DNA of 7,716 nucleotides from Spirochaetaceae bacterium UBA4077 (GCA_002383375.1 DFYR01000025.1:4639-12354), one strand, 5' to 3'; counted from the stretch's first letter, positions 1-6,788 are shown. The notes: a model not told the origin generated them from the letters alone. Translations and numbers: made by a program.

Positions 1-220
1 GTCGTAGACGCGGATATCGCTATTATTCACTGGGTGCTGAATAATGAAGGTTCTTACCTCCATAGGTTCCCGCACAGTTCCAGTGTCCTCGTTCCGGCAG
101 TAGGCCGGTCGCTCTCTCCGCAGAAGACCGTCTGCGTCTAGGGCAGTTTTGTCCTGGGCGCGGTTCGCTCTTATCGCGGCGGCGCAGCGCGTATCGTTCC
201 GGAACGGGGATAGGAAAGTT
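1..220 (+). other. Upstream region of the cobT operon, no identified gene
   Basis: No gene can be assigned here. The frame starting at base 1 is open to a TAG at 139-141 (46 codons), and another frame closes at a TAA at 42-44. Either could be the 3' end of an unidentified upstream gene, but neither tail resembles a family I know. A small hairpin is possible (CCGGC at 94-98 pairing with GCCGG at 104-108, loop of 5). I looked for a cobalamin riboswitch, expected before such an operon, and found neither a convincing B12 box nor the conserved core on either strand. A weak promoter-like pair (TTGTCC 149-154, TATCGC 172-177, 17-bp spacer) is not convincing. The operon promoter may lie further upstream. 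Confidence 0.4.
195..206. repeat. 12-bp perfect palindrome at the cobT translation start region
   Basis: The sequence CGTTCCGGAACG is a perfect 12-bp inverted repeat that ends within the G-rich Shine-Dalgarno area of cobT. Its left part, CGTTCCGG, also occurs at 90-97. It could be an operator half-site pair or chance in GC-rich DNA. As RNA it has no loop, so it would not make a good hairpin. Confidence 0.3.
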
Positions 221-1279
221 ATGGACACGATCAAGAGGACGATCGAACGCATCGCCGCGCCGGATGCGTCGGCCCAGGCTGCCGCAGCAGAGCGTCAGGG
301 CCGGCTCACGAAGCCAGAGGGCAGCCTCGGTGTTTTGGAGGGGCTGTCGATCCGCATAGCGGGCATGCAGGGAAGGGGTGATCCCAGCGCAGAGCCGGGT
401 GCGGTCTTTGTCATGGCTGCTGATCATGGGGTCTGCGCCGAGGGAGTAAGCGCATACCCTGCGGAAGTCACTGCTCAGATGGTCCGCAATTTTACCGCCG
501 GGGGAGCAGCGATCAATGCCATTGCCGGCGCCGTCGGCGCCCGGGTGGTGATCGCCGATATGGGCGTGGCTACAGAATTGCCCCGAGGTTTAGCGATTCA
601 TCGGCGGAAAATCGCCTACGGAACCAGGAATATGGCCCAACTTCCGGCTATGACAAGGGTGGAAGCCCTGCGTTCCATCGCTTCCGGAATCGAGATATTT
701 GAAGAAGAGTTCTCGGCCGCCCCTTTCGGGATAGCGGCGATCGGCGACATGGGCATCGGCAATACCACAGCGGCGGCTGCCTTGGCTTCGGTCTTCACGG
801 GAAAGGCTCCGGCTGAGCTGGTTGGCCGGGGAACGGGACTGGACGATGCGGCTTTGGAACGGAAAATCGCCGTGGTGGAGAAGGCCCTCGCCCTACACAA
901 GCCTGCTGCCAGGGACCCAGTCGCCGTGTTAAGCGCAGTCGGCGGATTCGAAATCGGGGGTATGGCGGGGGTTATTCTTGCCGCCGCTGCGCATAGGGTT
1001 CCGCTGGTGGTCGATGGCTATATCACTGGCGCGGCGGCGCTTTTGGCGGCTGCCCTCGCGCCAGCCTGTAGGGACTACATGATAGCCGGCCATCTGTCGG
1101 CGGACAATGGCCACGGTCTCATGCTATCGGCGCTGGGCCTCGAGCCTCTTCTTAATTTGGGGATGAGGCTGGGCGAAGGGACAGGAGCCGCCCTGGCCAT
1201 GGGAATCTGCAAGGCTGCCTGCGCAGCCCTCAATTCGATGGCTACCTTCGAAGCGGCTGGAATCGGAGGAAAATTATGA
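221..1279 (+). CDS. cobT: Nicotinate-nucleotide:dimethylbenzimidazole phosphoribosyltransferase CobT
   Basis: This cytoplasmic enzyme transfers the phosphoribosyl group of nicotinate mononucleotide to 5,6-dimethylbenzimidazole or a related base, giving alpha-ribazole phosphate for the lower loop of cobamides. The protein is 352 residues, the usual family length of about 350. Family landmarks are LTKPEGSLG (29-37), AADHGV near 66-71, GDMGIGNTT (175-183), GGFEIGGMAG (241-250) and GMRLGEGTGAALA near 314-326; E319 in the last matches the family's catalytic glutamate. I chose the ATG at 221 because AGGA at 212-215 lies 5 bases upstream and the family begins near here; a TTG at 149 would add 24 residues unlike CobT. 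The stop overlaps the btuF start in ATGA, so it heads the transport operon. The lower-ligand base actually used cannot be read from the sequence. Confidence 0.95.
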   Translation: MDTIKRTIERIAAPDASAQAAAAERQGRLTKPEGSLGVLEGLSIRIAGMQGRGDPSAEPGAVFVMAADHGVCAEGVSAYPAEVTAQMVRNFTAGGAAINAIAGAVGARVVIADMGVATELPRGLAIHRRKIAYGTRNMAQLPAMTRVEALRSIASGIEIFEEEFSAAPFGIAAIGDMGIGNTTAAAALASVFTGKAPAELVGRGTGLDDAALERKIAVVEKALALHKPAARDPVAVLSAVGGFEIGGMAGVILAAAAHRVPLVVDGYITGAAALLAAALAPACRDYMIAGHLSADNGHGLMLSALGLEPLLNLGMRLGEGTGAALAMGICKAACAALNSMATFEAAGIGGKL

Positions 1280-2169
1280 GGAAAACTCTAACGATAGCGC
1301 TTGTCCTGGTTTGTATGCTTGGGGCGGTTTCAGCCCAGACTGGACCCGTCTCAGTCGACTCCCTGGGGAGGACAGTGAGTCTTTCTAAGCCTGCTGCAAG
1401 GGTGATATCTCTGGGGCCTGGGCCTACCGAGCTGCTTTTCGCCATCGGGGCTAAGGTTGTGGGCGTGACTACCTACTGCATTTATCCGCCGGAGGCCATG
1501 AATGTTGAAAAAATCGGCGGCTTTTCGGCAGACTCCATGTCGCTGGAAAAAATCTTATCGCTGCGGCCCGATCTCGTGGTGGATTCCGGTGCCATCCATA
1601 CAGCCCTTACTCAACGGCTGGCTGCATACGGGATACAGCACTATTCCTACGATCCGGGTTCCTTCGAGGATATCGCCCAGGGCATCCGCAATCTGGGGGT
1701 ACTTACGGGAAGAGTAAAAGAATCGGATACTGTCGCCACTACCATGCTTCGGCAAATCGAAGAGATTGAACGACGCTTGGAGTCCATCGCCAGGGAAAAG
1801 CGGCCAAGCGTCTTCTGGGAAGTCTATAACGAACCCCTCATGACCTGCGGTTCGGCCACATTCCAGCATGCAATCGTGGAAGCGGGCGGCGGCAGGGATA
1901 TTTTCGCCGATCTGCCCGGTTCCTGGCCCATGGTGAGCAACGAGGAAGTCATCAAGCGCGCTCCCGAGGTGATTATGGGCGCGGACGATCATGGGGACAG
2001 CCTCAGTCTCCAGGCGCTCAGGGCTAGGCCGGGCTGGAATCTCATTCCCGCGGTAAAAAACGGCAGAATAATTGTCATTCCTACAGGAATAGTGTCCAAT
2101 CCTGGACCTAGGGTTGCCGACGGGGTGAGGGCTGTAGCTAAAGCCTTGTATCCGGAGCTTTTTAAATGA
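1276..2169 (+). CDS. btuF: Periplasmic corrinoid-binding protein of an ABC importer (BtuF-like)
   Basis: This is a 297-residue class III solute-binding protein that would capture a corrinoid in the periplasm and deliver it to BtuC. Residues 1-20 form a signal peptide with a basic start (MRK), a hydrophobic core and a VSA cleavage site before Q21. C13 is not in a lipobox, so the mature protein appears soluble. The two-lobed fold shows in SLGPGPTELLFAIG (45-58), TTYCIYPPEA (65-74), SLRPDLVV (95-102), WEVYNEPLMTCG (181-192), AGGGRDIF (203-210) and VSNEEVIKRAPEVIM (220-234). Acidic residues near E73 and E223 are placed like the glutamates that BtuF-type proteins use to dock on the permease. GGAGGA at 1265-1270 precedes the ATG, which overlaps the cobT stop. 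Related proteins bind siderophores or haem; the PPEA motif and the cobT link favour a corrinoid. Confidence 0.85.
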   Translation: MRKTLTIALVLVCMLGAVSAQTGPVSVDSLGRTVSLSKPAARVISLGPGPTELLFAIGAKVVGVTTYCIYPPEAMNVEKIGGFSADSMSLEKILSLRPDLVVDSGAIHTALTQRLAAYGIQHYSYDPGSFEDIAQGIRNLGVLTGRVKESDTVATTMLRQIEEIERRLESIAREKRPSVFWEVYNEPLMTCGSATFQHAIVEAGGGRDIFADLPGSWPMVSNEEVIKRAPEVIMGADDHGDSLSLQALRARPGWNLIPAVKNGRIIVIPTGIVSNPGPRVADGVRAVAKALYPELFK

Positions 2170-3221
2170 AAAAATCTGCCCGGACAGGACTTCGAAGGCC
2201 AAAGCTGGGAGTGTGGGGTTTTTTAGTCCTGGGCTTGGCGGCAGTGCTGGCATTTTTGACTAGCCTCTGTCTGGGCTCGGTTTCTTTGACTCCCCTGGAA
2301 GTGCTTAAGGCCTTGGGGGCAGAACTCTTTGGGCTAGCGGGGGCCGATCCAATCAGCGTGACGATAGTCTGGCAGCTTAGGCTTGCCCGCAGCCTTCTGG
2401 CGGCAGTGGCCGGCGCCGCACTCGGAGCTTCTGGAGCTGTGCTGCAGGGACTGTTTCGGAATCCCTTGGCAGATCCCTATTCCATGGGCGTGTCGGCGGG
2501 AGCGTCGCTAGGCGCTGTAATCGCCATTGTTGCGGGATTTTCCACGGGAGTGAGCTTTATCGGCGCGGTGGAGATTAGTTCCTTTGTCGGCGCCCTGGCT
2601 GCTTCGTTTTTAGTGTACATGGCCGCCAGGGTTTCGCGGAGAATTTCACCCACGGCTGCCTTGCTGCTGGCCGGCGCGGCGGTGGGTTCCTTTGTCTCGG
2701 CCGTGGTGGCCCTCATCGTTACCTTCAACGACAAGGATCTCCATTCGGTGTTTTATTGGATGCTGGGAGGCTTCGGGGGCAAGGGCTGGAAAGACCTAGC
2801 CACCGCCGCGCCGGCCGCTGCCATCTCGCTGGCAGGGGCCCTTTTTCTCGCTAGACCCTTGGATGTACTCGCCGCCGGGGAGGAGACCGCAGGCACCTTA
2901 GGACTGGATGTTTCCCTGCTGCGGCGCCTGGCGGTGCTCACCGCGAGCCTTGGAGCCGCAGCTGCAGTCGCCGCCGGCGGAGTAGTCGGATTCGTCGGCC
3001 TCCTGGGACCTCACTTCGCCAGGCTGATCGTCGGTCCCCTGCACCGGCGCCTCATTCCCCTTTCGGCGGCTGCCGGCGCCGTCCTCCTGATGACGGCCGA
3101 CGCCCTAGCCAGGTCCGTCGCCGCACCACTGGAGCTGCCCGTCGGAATCGTCACCGCCTTTATCGGGGCGCCGGTCTTTTTGCACCTGCTGAGCAGAACC
3201 GAACGGAGCACGAGTGTATGA
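2166..3221 (+). CDS. btuC: ABC importer permease, FecCD/BtuC family
   Basis: This is a 351-residue inner-membrane permease that would form a homodimer as the translocation channel for the corrinoid. A basic N-terminus (to about residue 13) is followed by a long hydrophobic segment (16-36), and many alanine-, glycine- and leucine-rich helices follow, consistent with the ten-helix BtuC fold. Family signatures are RLARSLLAAVAGAALG (72-87), FRNPLADPYSMGVSAGASLGA (near 97-117), GFVGLLGPHFARLIVG (275-290, the loop that contacts the ATPase) and ELPVGIVTAFIGAPVFL near the C-terminus. The start overlaps the btuF stop in ATGA, with GGAG at 2154-2157. The FecCD family also carries iron chelates; the substrate is assigned from cobT and the BtuF-like partner. 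Confidence 0.87.
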   Translation: MKKSARTGLRRPKLGVWGFLVLGLAAVLAFLTSLCLGSVSLTPLEVLKALGAELFGLAGADPISVTIVWQLRLARSLLAAVAGAALGASGAVLQGLFRNPLADPYSMGVSAGASLGAVIAIVAGFSTGVSFIGAVEISSFVGALAASFLVYMAARVSRRISPTAALLLAGAAVGSFVSAVVALIVTFNDKDLHSVFYWMLGGFGGKGWKDLATAAPAAAISLAGALFLARPLDVLAAGEETAGTLGLDVSLLRRLAVLTASLGAAAAVAAGGVVGFVGLLGPHFARLIVGPLHRRLIPLSAAAGAVLLMTADALARSVAAPLELPVGIVTAFIGAPVFLHLLSRTERSTSV

Positions 3222-4192
3222 GCCCATACAAACCTTTTATAGAAATAAACCGAGCCAAGGATGAAGCGCCGCAGGCAGGGACTGCCGAAGCAAAATCCCC
3301 TTCAGCAAAATCCCCTTTCCCTACCTCGCTGGACCAGGATTTAGAGACTAAAACCGCTGCCTTCGCCCTGGAAGCCGAAGCCCTCAGTGTCGGCTATCCG
3401 GGATGTGCTCCTGTAATTTCGGATCTCAGCTTCGGGCTTCAGCGGGGAAGGGTGCTAGCGGTAATCGGTCCTAACGGCTCCGGCAAAACCACGCTGTTTC
3501 GCGCCCTGGCCGGAGAACTGCCACTTTCGGCAGGAAGAGTCCTGGTGCGCGCCCAGCGAGACTGCTTGGATATACACAGACTTCCGGCACGAGCCAAGGC
3601 GAGGCTTATCACCAGGGTATTGCAGAACGAGCAGTCCGCCTGGGCCGTGCCAGTTTCTGACTATGTCCAGGCCGGGCTCTTCGCCGCCGAGGGCTGGTTT
3701 TCCCATGATCCGGCCCGGGCGGCGAAAAAGACAGCTTGGGCTTTGGAGGCTATGGGAATTTCCATTCTATCCAAGCGCCCTGTAACCGAGCTTTCGGGTG
3801 GCGAGTTTCGACGGGTGGTCATAGCCCGGGCTTTAGTACAGGACACCGACATCCTTTTGCTGGACGAACCGACTGCGGACCTCGATCTGGAGCATCAGAT
3901 GGAAACCCTGGAACTCCTTTTGGACCTGGCCAAGACGGGCAAGGCGGTGGCGTTTTCGGTGCATGATCTCAATCAGGCAGCCATGGTGGCAGATCAGGTT
4001 CTGCTGCTGGCAGAGGGCAAGGCTGCGGCCTTTGGGAAGCCTTCCGAGGTTCTGACGGCGGAAATAATCGGCCAAACCTATAGATCCAGGGTTTTTGTGG
4101 GAAAGCATCCGGCGGCTGACATTCCTCAGATCGTGCCTAATCCCGGATGGATGGAGAGGGTGAGCGCAAAGCGCCGGGGCACCGATTCCTGA
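3218..4192 (+). CDS. btuD: ABC importer ATP-binding protein (BtuD-like)
   Basis: This 324-residue cytoplasmic ATPase would dimerise under BtuC and power corrinoid import. All nucleotide-binding motifs are intact: Walker A GPNGSGKT (84-91), a Q-loop near Q136, the signature LSGGE (192-196), Walker B DILLLDE (211-217), a D-loop near 219-223 and the switch histidine H249. It is longer than the usual 250-270 residues: the ABC domain starts only near residue 50, after a polar, low-complexity segment rich in A, K, S, P and E, and there is a tail of about 35 residues after the domain. The ATG overlaps the btuC stop in ATGA, with GGAG at 3205-3208 about 9 bases upstream, so the long N-terminus is probably translated. 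A start inside the extension cannot be excluded. No intrinsic terminator is evident after the stop. Confidence 0.87.
   Translation: MSPYKPFIEINRAKDEAPQAGTAEAKSPSAKSPFPTSLDQDLETKTAAFALEAEALSVGYPGCAPVISDLSFGLQRGRVLAVIGPNGSGKTTLFRALAGELPLSAGRVLVRAQRDCLDIHRLPARAKARLITRVLQNEQSAWAVPVSDYVQAGLFAAEGWFSHDPARAAKKTAWALEAMGISILSKRPVTELSGGEFRRVVIARALVQDTDILLLDEPTADLDLEHQMETLELLLDLAKTGKAVAFSVHDLNQAAMVADQVLLLAEGKAAAFGKPSEVLTAEIIGQTYRSRVFVGKHPAADIPQIVPNPGWMERVSAKRRGTDS
3289..3317 (+). repeat. Short in-frame tandem duplication in the btuD N-terminal extension
   Basis: The 14-base string AGCAAAATCCCCTT occurs at 3289-3302 and again at 3304-3317, a period of 15 bases or five codons. It gives the protein repeat AKSPSAKSP at residues 25-33. 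It lies in the non-conserved N-terminal segment, where such slippage would be tolerated. Confidence 0.85.
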
Positions 4193-4261
4193 GCCTATCC
4201 CCGGCCGTTTGAGCCATTCTTATAACTCGTTGGTCTTTTAAAAGCCTCCCTAAACTATAAG

Positions 4262-4276
4262 CCGCACTTCAAATTA
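4262..4276 (+). promoter_or_regulatory. Direct repeat copy 1, candidate operator
   Basis: CCGCACTTCAAATTA is matched by copy 2 at 4297-4310 with one base deleted. Copy 1 lies 9 bases upstream of the -35 hexamer. The copy starts are 35 bases apart, about 3.3 helical turns. An operator role is inferred from position only. Confidence 0.45.
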
Positions 4277-4285
4277 CAAAACGCA

Positions 4286-4314
4286 TTGACAGCTTCCCGC
4301 ACTTAAATTATATT
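4286..4314 (+). promoter_or_regulatory. Near-consensus sigma70-type promoter for the regulator-leuCD operon
   Basis: The -35 hexamer TTGACA (4286-4291, perfect) and the -10 hexamer TATATT (4309-4314, five of six) are separated by exactly 17 bases. Transcription would begin near 4321, leaving a leader of about 34 bases before the GTG start at 4355. This is too short for an attenuator or T-box, so control is more likely by a protein at the promoter. Confidence 0.75.
4297..4310 (+). promoter_or_regulatory. Direct repeat copy 2, overlapping the promoter -10 region
   Basis: CCGCACTTAAATTA repeats copy 1 at 4262-4276 less one base. It lies in the spacer and covers the first two bases of the -10 hexamer, where a bound protein would block RNA polymerase. 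The adjacent XRE-type gene product is the natural candidate to bind here, but this is inference. Confidence 0.45.
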
Positions 4315-4354
4315 TCAGCAACTTTAGTATTTATTAAGCCTTGGGAGTAAGCAG

Positions 4355-4933
4355 GTGAAATACAGGGTAGGAGAAAAAATCCGCCTGGTTCGGGAACGCA
4401 AGACTCTTACCCTTCGCCAGGTAGCGCAGGAGGCTGGAGTAAGCGAAAGTCTGGTCTCCCAGATCGAGCGCAACAAGGTTTCCCCGGCGATCGATACGCT
4501 GCTATCGATAGCGGACGCCCTGAATATCGATCTGGAATACCTTTTTTCGGACTATCGAAGAGAAAGAACGGTTAGGGTGCTCAAGGCGGAAGACCGGCAG
4601 GTTTTAACTAAACCGGGTGTGCGGTATGAACGCTTTGCCCAGATCGAGCAGGGGCAGGAATCACAAAAAGGAATTGAGGCTTACCAGATAGACATAGAAC
4701 CCGGCGCTTCAACTGGTAATGATGACTACGGCCATGAAGGCTCTGAGCTAGGCCTCGTGGTGGAGGGAAAGGCCGAACTGCAGGTAGGAGCCCGGCGTTT
4801 CGGCCTGGAGAAAGGGGATTCGGCGAGTTTTTCCTCGGATTTTCCCCACAGGCTCGTCAATGTGGGCGAGAAGACTCTACGAGTATTTTGGGTGATTACC
4901 CCGCCGAAGCGGAATGTCCAGGCAAAACCTTGA
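4355..4933 (+). CDS. XRE-family transcriptional regulator with C-terminal cupin domain
   Basis: This 192-residue cytoplasmic DNA-binding protein has two domains. Residues 5-65 form an XRE/Cro helix-turn-helix: TLRQVAQEAGVSESLVSQIERNK (19-41) holds the helices and SPAIDTLLSIADALNIDLEYLF follows. Residues about 108-185 form a single small cupin barrel with GHEGSELGLVVEG (126-138) and GDSASFSSDFPHRLVN (154-169); H127, E131 and H165 sit where cupins hold a metal or ligand. It starts with GTG at 4355, supported by GGGAG at 4343-4347, 7 bases upstream. Family members (the PuuR and SutR type) sense small metabolites through the cupin. The gene is the first after a strong promoter with repeat elements and lies 14 bases before leuC, suggesting self-regulation and control of the leucine genes. 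Its ligand and true targets are unknown. Confidence 0.88.
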   Translation: MKYRVGEKIRLVRERKTLTLRQVAQEAGVSESLVSQIERNKVSPAIDTLLSIADALNIDLEYLFSDYRRERTVRVLKAEDRQVLTKPGVRYERFAQIEQGQESQKGIEAYQIDIEPGASTGNDDYGHEGSELGLVVEGKAELQVGARRFGLEKGDSASFSSDFPHRLVNVGEKTLRVFWVITPPKRNVQAKP

Positions 4934-4947
4934 GGAAGGAAAAAGGA

Positions 4948-6264
4948 ATGGGAAAGACCTTAGCGGAAAAAATCTTCGCTTCGCACCTTGTCGAAATGCC
5001 CTTCGACGATACATGGGTCCTGAAACTGGACCGGGTATTCTGTCATGAAATTACCACGCCTATTGCCATTGCCGATCTCCAGGAACGGGGCATGGACCGG
5101 GTGTTCGATCCTAAAAAAATTAAGGCAGTTATAGATCATGTGTCGCCGGCTAAGGACTCGAAGACCGCCGAGCAGGGCAAGGCTTTGCGCCTCTGGGCTC
5201 GCCGCCATGGCATTGCCGATTTTTTCGATATCGGGAGCAATGGAGTCTGCCACGCGCTGTTCCCGGAGAAAGGCTTTGTCCGCCCAGGCTGTGCCCTTGT
5301 AATGGGCGACAGCCATACCTGTACCCATGGAGCATTCGGCGCTTTTGCCGCCGGGGTGGGAACCACCGATCTGGAAATCGCGATTCTCAAAGGCGTCTGC
5401 GCCTTTAAAAAACCTAAAACACTGAAGATCGAGCTCACTGGCAGCTTGCCGGCGGGCGTTTACGCCAAGGATGTCGCGCTTGCTGTGACTTCCGCCCTGG
5501 GCATGGGTGGGGGCACAGACTATGTTCTGGAGTATTCTGGCCCTGTGGTGGACTCTCTGTCCATGGAGGGCAGGATGACACTCTGCAATATGGCTGTCGA
5601 AGCCGGAGGCACAAGCGGAGTCTGCATGCCCGATGCTACTACCGTTGAATATCTGTGGCCTTTTATCGGTCCTGGGGGTGAGGCTCTATTCTTCACAAGG
5701 GATGAGGCTTTAACTGAGTATTCTCAATGGACCAGCGACAAAGACGCTGAATACGACAGCGTTATCACCATCGATTGTTCAAGCCTGGAGCCCCTGGTTA
5801 CCTACGGATACTCTCCGGACAAGGTGCAGCCTGTCAGAACACTGGGGGAAGTCAAGGTGGATCAGGTTTACATCGGCTCATGCACCAATGGTCGAATAGA
5901 AGACCTCAGGGCTGCCGCGGCAGTTCTAAAGCCGGAAGTCCGTAAGGGACGGAAGGTCCATTCCGATCTTCGGGCCATCCTTGCCCCGGCTACCACAGAA
6001 GTGTATACAAAGGCTTTGGAGGAAGGGATTATCGATACCTTCATCAAGGCGGGTTTCTGTGTCTCCACTCCTACCTGCGGGGCTTGCCTCGGGATGTCCA
6101 ATGGCGTTCTGGCATCGGGCGAGGTCTGCGCCTCTACCACGAACAGAAATTTTTCCGGCCGCATGGGAAAGGGCGGAATGATCCATCTCATGAGCCCGGC
6201 GACCGCGGCCGCTACCGCCCTTGAGGGAAGGATATGCGCGGCCAGGCTTGGAGGAGAGTCATGA
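4948..6264 (+). CDS. leuC: 3-isopropylmalate dehydratase large subunit (aconitase family)
   Basis: With LeuD this cytoplasmic [4Fe-4S] hydro-lyase isomerises 2-isopropylmalate to 3-isopropylmalate in leucine synthesis. The protein is 438 residues, close to the roughly 420-residue two-subunit class and shorter than the 465-residue E. coli type. Motifs include DHVSPAKDS (63-71), MGDSHTCTHGAFGAFAAGVGTT (119-140), YIGSCTNGRIEDL (308-320) and PTCGACLGMSNG (375-386). C312, C377 and C380 are the expected three cluster ligands. I chose the ATG at 4948 because AAGGA ends 7 bases upstream at 4940 and the family begins with this segment; an in-frame ATG at 4888 would overlap the regulator and add 20 unrelated residues. 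The stop overlaps leuD in ATGA. Homoaconitase and dimethylmalate or methylmalate hydratases share this fold, so the substrate rests mainly on the leuA neighbour. Confidence 0.87.
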   Translation: MGKTLAEKIFASHLVEMPFDDTWVLKLDRVFCHEITTPIAIADLQERGMDRVFDPKKIKAVIDHVSPAKDSKTAEQGKALRLWARRHGIADFFDIGSNGVCHALFPEKGFVRPGCALVMGDSHTCTHGAFGAFAAGVGTTDLEIAILKGVCAFKKPKTLKIELTGSLPAGVYAKDVALAVTSALGMGGGTDYVLEYSGPVVDSLSMEGRMTLCNMAVEAGGTSGVCMPDATTVEYLWPFIGPGGEALFFTRDEALTEYSQWTSDKDAEYDSVITIDCSSLEPLVTYGYSPDKVQPVRTLGEVKVDQVYIGSCTNGRIEDLRAAAAVLKPEVRKGRKVHSDLRAILAPATTEVYTKALEEGIIDTFIKAGFCVSTPTCGACLGMSNGVLASGEVCASTTNRNFSGRMGKGGMIHLMSPATAAATALEGRICAARLGGES

Positions 6265-6788
6265 AACAACTGGGCGGAAAGGTTCTTTTTCTCGATAAGG
6301 ATGATATCAACACCGACGAAATCATACCCGCGAAGTATCTCAATGAGGATTCCAAGAAAGCCCTGGCTCCGTTCTGCCTTGAAGACCTGGTTGCTCCGGG
6401 CTTTGACCGTGCCAGGGACCTGCCAGGAAAAGGCGCAATTGTCTCGAGGGCCAATTTCGGCTGCGGGAGTTCCAGAGAGCACGCTCCCTGGGCGCTGGAA
6501 GCCAATGGGATCAGGATAGTCATCGCCGAGAGCTTCGCCAGGATTTTCAGGCGCAACATGTATAACTGCGGAATGCTGGCGGCTGAGTTGCCTTTCGATT
6601 TCATAGCGGAACTGTTCAGGCGTTTTTCCGGCCAGGTTACAGAGCTCAGGGTGGACCTGGACTCGATGGTTCTCAGATTCGAATCGAAGGAGTCCGGGGC
6701 GCTCGAAGCGCCCCTCTCCCTGGGCGGGTTCGAACTAGCCATGCTGAGGTCAGGAGGGTGGCTGGATTTCGCCGCGGCCCGGTATTAA
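6261..6788 (+). CDS. leuD: 3-isopropylmalate dehydratase small subunit
   Basis: This 175-residue swivel subunit completes the LeuCD active site. It shows DDINTDEIIPAKYL (14-27), the substrate-recognition loop starting YLNE (26-29), ANFGCGSSREHAPWAL (64-79) with the conserved serines and arginine, and SFARIFRRNMYNCGM (91-105). The ATG at 6261 overlaps the leuC stop in ATGA and follows GGAGGAGAG (6250-6258); an upstream in-frame ATG at 6234 would add nine residues unlike the family and lacks a better ribosome site. Length is normal for the two-subunit class. In methanogens, the loop residues distinguish homoaconitase (YLRT) from isopropylmalate isomerase (YLVY); YLNE is neither, so the exact substrate is less certain than the fold. 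Confidence 0.87.
   Translation: MKQLGGKVLFLDKDDINTDEIIPAKYLNEDSKKALAPFCLEDLVAPGFDRARDLPGKGAIVSRANFGCGSSREHAPWALEANGIRIVIAESFARIFRRNMYNCGMLAAELPFDFIAELFRRFSGQVTELRVDLDSMVLRFESKESGALEAPLSLGGFELAMLRSGGWLDFAAARY

Larger units (their letters stand above)
4193..4354 (+). other. AT-rich intergenic region with the promoter of the second operon
   Basis: This 162-base gap separates the corrinoid and leucine blocks and is much more AT-rich than its surroundings. It contains a strong promoter candidate and a direct-repeat pair, listed separately. A perfect palindrome CTTTTAAAAG at 4235-4244 can be extended by GG/CC with one bulge, but no T-tract follows, so it is not a standard intrinsic terminator. No small ORF is supported. 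Confidence 0.6.

Noticed and set aside
45..148. Possible cobalamin riboswitch upstream of cobT
   Set aside because: The CCCGCACAG string and nearby hairpin superficially recall the core, but the B12 box and the GGGAA/GGTG elements are missing in the right order on both strands.
23..427. 134-codon open frame on the minus strand overlapping the start of cobT
   Set aside because: It overlaps the conserved N-terminus of cobT in antisense, its protein is arginine- and proline-rich without family features, and such shadows are common in GC-rich DNA.
1555..2253. 232-codon minus-strand open frame opposite btuF
   Set aside because: It lies entirely antisense to btuF and the btuC start, both supported by family motifs, and its product resembles nothing known.
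4232..4246. Candidate terminator after btuD (GGTCTTTTAAAAGCC)
   Set aside because: The stem is AT-rich with a bulge and almost no loop, and no T-tract follows, so it does not meet the intrinsic terminator pattern.
5868..6482. 204-codon minus-strand open frame opposite the leuC end and leuD
   Set aside because: It is antisense to strongly conserved iron-sulfur and LeuD motifs and has no recognisable domain.
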